Part shown: in pieces, positions 58,717 to 64,000 of the stretch
Layout of the letters: every line of letters begins with the position of its first letter
Position numbering within the stretch: position 1 is the stretch's first letter
Source of the DNA: Okapia johnstoni
Lineage: Eukaryota > Chordata > Mammalia > Artiodactyla > Giraffidae
Reading direction: 5' to 3'
Assembly: GCA_024291935.2 (NCBI GenBank)
Contig: CM044317.1
Location: forward strand, 60,068,730-60,132,729
Length of the DNA: 64,000 nucleotides
Position numbers and translations under genes: made by a program
Notes under the pieces: model-generated
The model's input: the letters and a program-made list of their open reading frames with translations, nothing else
Database searches by the model: none
Told to the model about the DNA's origin: nothing

Positions 58717-59768
58717 GTGGTTACTTATTGCCTCTGTACCGTACTCTGTTTTCTGTATTTGGGTATGTGTGCCTGTTTATTATTCTTCTGATAAAACTGA
58801 AGAGTACTTTAATCTGTTTTCAAAACAGAACTAAAATTTTCAGAATTCTGTATTCTTCTTTACATACTAGGTATGGGTATGCATGTAAGTAGTAAGTTTG
58901 ATAATTGAACATGATAACTTGTCCATCATTATAAAAATTACATAAATTATAGGATAATGTATACATTTTCCACTAGAAGAAAAAGCAACAAAGGATATTA
59001 TTTGCCAAGTTAACCTTTTAAAATCTTTCTTCTTTAATACAAAACAATATGGAAAAGAAACTAGATTTTCACTGAAATTCAACACACACACAGCAAACTT
59101 TTAGTTTTTGGTGAAACATCATGGTATATAAAATTCCTAAGATTCAGGTAGATGGAAATAAGTGGATCTTAATCAGAAATTTACAACCATATTGTTTAGA
59201 CTCCATTCACTTTTTTTTTTTTTTTACTGAAAAGCTCTGATGGAAAGCATTGGATACAGACCTGCAGTGTTTATGTACTGTGACAAAAATAAGGAGAGAT
59301 TTTTTAGTCTTGGATTGGATTCTGATTTTGAAAGAGATTAAACTGACCCAGTTGTGGCTAGCATTGTAGAGTATAAGAATTTCCAGAAATAAGCAACCAC
59401 AATGCTCTTAAAAAGAGCGAACACAAGAGAGACAAAATTTGCTGCATCAAAAAATATATTAAGATTTCATTATCAGAATTTTGTTATAAAATGCATTGTC
59501 TAGAATGCCAGTGCTAATGATAATAAAAATTACTTGGGGGACTAAAAATAGATTGGGACAAAACCACAGAGAAGCCAAAATATTGGAAGATTCCTTTGTA
59601 ATTAAAAAAAAAATCTAATGTATTTGTGGTCGTTTGCTCTTCAAAATACTTAGAGAAGTAGAGAGAATATCAAATACTAGCTCTAATTAAGGTATATTAT
59701 TGGGGTAGAACAGAATGTACTATGTATTTTGTTATTATTACAAAAAACAGGTTTACTTAGGTCATTTC
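58717..59768. other. Unrecognised AT-rich stretch
   Basis: Contains a T-run at 59212-59225. No repeat or gene recognised. Confidence 0.4.
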
Positions 59769-60283
59769 TGTTGTTGTTCAGCTGCTCAGTCGTGTCTGAC
59801 TGCAACCCCAAGGACTGCAGTACACCTGGCTTCAGGAACCACCAGAGCTTGCTCAAACTCATGTCCTTTGAGTCGGTGATGCCATCCAACCATCTCATCC
59901 TCTGTCATCCCCTTCTCTTCCTGCCTTCAATCTTTCCCAGCCTCAGGGTCTTTTCCAATGAGTCAATTCTTCACATCAGGTGGTCAAAAGATTGGAGCTT
60001 CAGCATCAGTCCTTCCAATGAGTATCAGGATTGATTTCCTTTAGGATTGGCTGGTTTGATATCCTTGCAGTCTAAGGGACTGTCAAGAGCTTTCTCCAGC
60101 ACCATAGTTTAAAAGCATCAATTGTTCAGCACTCAGCCTTCTTTATGGTCCAACTGTCACATCCATACATGACTACTGGAAAGACCATAGCTTTGACTAC
60201 ACAGACCTTTGTTGGCAAAGTAACGTCTCTGCTGTTTAATATGCTATCTAGTTTTGTCATCGTCTTTCTTCCGAGGAGCAAGA
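59769..60283 (-). mobile_element. BovB/ART2-like 3' end, older copy
   Basis: The plus strand is antisense BovB: ttgttgttcagctgctcagt, gactgcagtacacctggctt, gctcaaactcatgtcctttg, gattggctggtttgatatcc, gcactcagccttctttatgg, tttgttggcaaagtaacgtc. It ends at the ccgaggagcaag phrase (60282), where the copy is 5'-truncated. The ORF2 C-terminal remnant is broken. Confidence 0.92.
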
Positions 60284-62988
60284 TTATTTTATCTGGGTAT
60301 TTGTTAGGACCAATGCATATGGACCTCTGAATATCCAGTTGTTTGGAGTAATAAATAATCTACCTTACTGACCAATTCAGATACCCAGATATGAACTGAA
60401 TATTGTATTGTAAAAATGGTCATTATCATGAGAATATCAGGTTTATTTGTGCTTCCATTCAACATTTTTGCCTAAGAAAGAGCAAGAAAGAATGTACCTC
60501 CATTGTCTATTATTTTTTTTCTTTATAATTGTTTTCCTTTTTTGATTATGTTTTCACTTCATGTACACTTAGAATATGGGTTAGATCTGTGTGCATAGTT
60601 GTTAGTGACACTTTGCTAATAGCAGCAAGAAAAAGTTGCTGTTGCCTTAAGAATATTGTATTAATTGTCCAGGCTGGGCACTTAACCCAAGGTAAAACCA
60701 ACAGGATAAATGGTCAGTTGCCATTGTTTCCAAAAGAAGCTTATAGTACTATTCTTCCCTTTTAAATATTGGCTTAATTCCCACTTTTTAATTGATCTGC
60801 AAGAGGCTGGGCTATTATTTGCCTTAATTTTATTGTTTTGAGATTGCCTAATGGATTTCTCTCTTATTCCTCTACTCATATCCCATTATTTCCACTATGC
60901 TATTGTATGTAGTTTATACAAATTCTTAGTTTTTTGCCTTATTTTCAGCTCCTTAATACCAAATTTCATGTTTAACCCATTTCTAGCCTCTAGCCTTATT
61001 ATTCTATTCCTTCTATATCAAGAGTTCCACACATATCTACACACAGGCAGAGAGAGAAAGAATGGGAGAGGGAGAGGAACAAAAATCAGAAATTTATATG
61101 CTTTTTAATCAAGGGCTTATTTTTTGTTGCCAGAAATGGTTCAGAGATTTACTAGGCAAAAATACTTACTGAGAATAAAATACTGAATTTTAAAGTTATC
61201 TTGAGAACTTTATCAGCCAAAGCAATGTAGTACACTGCTAGAATGATGATACACTGAAATAAGACATTACTCATGAATGTATTTTCTTCAGACCTTTTGC
61301 ATTACAATATGAATTATGCTGTATTTTTTTTCATAAAATTTCAAAGGAAGCTTTCAGGAACTGTTGTCTTTTTGATCAGGTAACTTAAAGCTAATAGCTA
61401 ATTTATGCTTTGGATAGAAGAAGCTGTGTTAGGCAAAAACCAGTCCCTATTAACTTCATGACAACTGATTTTGAACAATTTTATATTAAGACATGTCAAC
61501 ATGGCCATAAAAATAGCATGCAATCAAATCAACATAAAGTATAAATTGGAATATAAACAAAATATTTTAACCAGATAAAAAATTCTACATACAAATAACA
61601 TTGTTCGATGAGCTGTGCTTATGACATAAAACCCCATTAAGCACCCAAACTAAACAGCTGGTATGATTTAAATGGCTACATGCTGTCCATTTATTTTGAG
61701 AATATAGTTGTAAACTCTTATTAACATGACTGTTTTCTAACGGAGGGGGGAAAACTGATTTGTTTGGCTAAATATAAACCACAAAGAAGCCTTTTTAATG
61801 TCCCAGTGAGATGTAATAATACACAGATCTATAAGAAGACCTAACTAACAAATTATTGCCAGTTTTTCAAATGTGGATAACAATCTTACTAATGAATAAT
61901 CTGTGTCTGATGGACTTACCATGGAATATTTTTAAAAGAAGAATTAACTCTGTCAACACATGTCCTTTAATCGTGTAGGAAATAAATTCATTTTTGTGTA
62001 AAAAGAATTCATGGTAGATATGCTTCAATTTTTCTCCTAACTAAGCATTTTAAAGAACGACCTGAATAGCATTTTATATATTTTTAACATCCACTGAGAA
62101 GTCCATACTCCTAGGGGAGTAGAAATGTTAGTAATCAATTTAGTCACACTTTTGATACTAGGGGGTTAGCTGTCAATGTCTATCCCAGATATGTTTTATT
62201 AATAATGCAAAGAAGAGGACCTTTTAAAAATCTGTATGCATGCAATAAAAATGTCATTCCTGGGAAAGCGTGGTAATCTGGAACTTTCTGGATTAATATC
62301 TTTACTTGAAAGTAATCAATTCTAAATGTATAAACCTAAATAGTAGAGAATATTCATAAGAGCACCATTTAACATTGGTACAGTTGGCTGAATACATCTT
62401 TGTGAGTTCATAAGATCTAGTCCATTAGTCATTATTCTAAAATATTGCTAATTATTCTATAGTCAAAATTCACATATGTAACTGACATAGTGACCTAAGA
62501 CAATCTTGTATTCTGAGCATATAAAAGAATTTTAGAAATTTTCTAAGCCCTATTCAAATGACAGTGTTTTCTAAAGTAATTCATTTAGAAATTTCTTTTT
62601 TTTTATAAACAATTATTTCTACTGTTGGTCTTCAGGCTTCTGTGGGATCTTAATATGGATTTATTATGGTGCCAGTTGACGTAAATATCCTTTGAAGGAT
62701 TCTTGCAAAGTGTGTCTATCAGGATATAATTCTATTGAGACCCTAACCTTTCCCAGAGATCATGCTGTGGTATTTTAGGCCCTAAAATGTCCATAGTTTG
62801 TGGCAGAAAGCACCAGGACACTAATTTAATATCTGAAGAGCCTGAGTGAATTTAAATAAAATTTTCATGAAAAAAAAAAGAAAAAGGCCTGCTCTGAAGG
62901 CACTGTTTTAAACCACTTATATAGTCGGATGACATTTTAGGGGAAAAGATGGAGGTGGGACTGTGACATCTTCTTGACAGATTACTAG
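60284..62988. other. Long unrecognised AT-rich stretch
   Basis: About 2.7 kb with no repeat I can name and no convincing coding region. It is repeat-poor compared with the rest. Confidence 0.45.
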
Positions 62989-63232
62989 CAGTGTTTCTCA
63001 CACATCTAGGACCCCAGTGTGAACAAAATCTCACTTGAGCATCTAATGTTTAAAAGAAATGGCTTTACAATTTTCTGAACTCAATGACTATTTTAAAAGC
63101 CTCTTCAGGAAGCAACACAGTTTTCTTTCTTTCTTTTTTTTTTTAAGTTTTAGCTGATGCATCTTCATTTTGGTGATCCTTAATTTTTTTTAAAAAAAGG
63201 GAAAATTAAAAAAAAAATTTGAGAAACCACTG
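62989..63232. mobile_element. Candidate hAT-like MITE
   Basis: The left end reads CAGTGTTTCTCACAC and the right end TTTGAGAAACCACTG, whose reverse complement is CAGTGGTTTCTCAAA. These are near-matching inverted ends of the hAT/MER5/MER20 type, 244 bases apart. The interior is A/T-rich with homopolymer runs. I see no matching 8-bp flanking duplication, so the call is tentative. Confidence 0.4.
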
Positions 63233-64000
63233 AACAAGTCCAACTATAGTTTTGCAAGAAACATATAAAGACACTTTAAGTAAACATCTTATTAAAACCA
63301 AGAATCCATATTATGGATGTAAAAACAAGAGTGGGACAACATGTGTGGTGTTTCTTCAATTTTTTTTCTCCCAGTGAGGATCCCCTTGAAAAAATATCTC
63401 AATATCTTCTAGCATTCAATGCCGGGGTTGGGGGTGGGACAACGCCTCCTCAGATGAAAGGAAACAATTCCTCTATTTGAAATGAGAACCATATAATGAT
63501 ATAAGTTGCGGCTTTCTGTCTGCAAGTGATTGATGTTAAAGTTGGGATAAAGCTTTAAAACAAATTCATTGGTTGCACTAAGCTGAGAACACTGAGGCAT
63601 CTCATGGGATCGATTGACTAGCAACAAGAACAAGTCTCCAAAAAAGTGAAATGTGGTACTTTCATCTAGTACTCTCTTCCTCTTTGATTCTTTCTACTTC
63701 CTTCTCTCTCTCTCTCTGTTTGGAACCTTGGCCTGTCTTTGCCTACTTCTGAAACACTATCCTACAGGAAACAATTTTCCCAGGTGTCTGTGGACTATGC
63801 TTCTGGAAGCCCGGATTTAACAATTCAATGGAAAAAAAGACCTGCCATTTCCCAGCATCAATGAAACAATTCCAAGGATGAATTCTGATTTGGTCACATG
63901 CTCATTTCTTGACCCAATCATTGTTGTTAGTAAGATAGGATGCTGTGATGAGCTAAGACTAGGTCATCTGTGGCTAAAGAACAGGACCTTCTAAGAGAAG
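63233..64000. other. Unrecognised stretch
   Basis: No gene or repeat recognised. A short (TC)n run occurs at 63703-63717. Confidence 0.4.

Noticed and set aside
229..60283. CRISPR array or other prokaryotic-type repeat system
   Set aside because: The recurring sequences are dispersed SINE and LINE copies in both orientations with irregular spacing, not direct repeats with uniform spacers.

Overview
The window is nuclear DNA from a pecoran ruminant, most likely a bovid. The evidence is the repeat content: tRNA-Glu-headed Bov-tA/Bov-A SINEs, CHR-type SINEs, many pieces of the RTE-type LINE BovB (including its ART2-like 3' part), a ruminant LTR resembling BTLTR1, and ruminant L1 3' ends. Older layers shared by all placentals lie underneath: L1M, L2, MIR, MaLR LTRs, Tigger1, MER5A and an ERVL/ERV3-like provirus. 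I recognise no protein-coding exon, no structural RNA gene and no CRISPR or bacterial-type feature. The base composition is AT-rich. The window reads as intergenic or deep intronic DNA. Species and chromosome cannot be decided from the sequence alone. Repeat names come from remembered consensus sequences, not from a database search, so subfamily names are approximate.

Layout. 1-5.7 kb: a Bov-tA, an old L1M ORF1 piece into which Tigger1 inserted, then three antisense L1 segments. 5.87-8.63 kb: a decayed ERVL-like provirus on the + strand with two similar LTR remnants. 8.66-10.16 kb: antisense L1M. 10.6-12.7 kb: BovB 3' end (+), BovB reverse transcriptase fragment (-), L1 scrap and a TA microsatellite. 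12.85-19.1 kb: mostly unrecognised sequence with one MaLR LTR. 19.1-24.5 kb: probable L1M, CHR SINE plus TG microsatellite plus Bov-tA, an L2 interrupted by Bov-tA, MIR and an L1 3' end. 25.2-29.6 kb: three BovB copies, two of them head to head as a large inverted repeat; the longest carries most of a broken reverse transcriptase. 30.3-36.4 kb: nested insertions (MaLR in L1M, Bov-tA in L1M, CHR and L1 in a ruminant LTR). 38.7-42.9 kb: L2 with a Bov-tA inside, MIR, and an L1 3' end holding two SINEs. 42.9-64 kb: sparse repeats, long unrecognised AT-rich stretches, one GC-rich anomaly at 56.7-57.25 kb and one candidate hAT-like element near the end.

No set of genes works together here. The coding signal that exists belongs to dead retroelements. 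The SINEs are mobilised by LINE machinery (Bov-tA and ART2-like sequence by BovB, from shared 3' ends), so the main relationship in the window is parasite and host element, recorded as layered insertions that give relative ages. I found no previously undescribed biological system. The best items for a second look are the BovB inverted pair, the LTR with a perfect 16-bp target duplication inside it, the provirus with an altered reverse transcriptase motif, and the GC-rich island.
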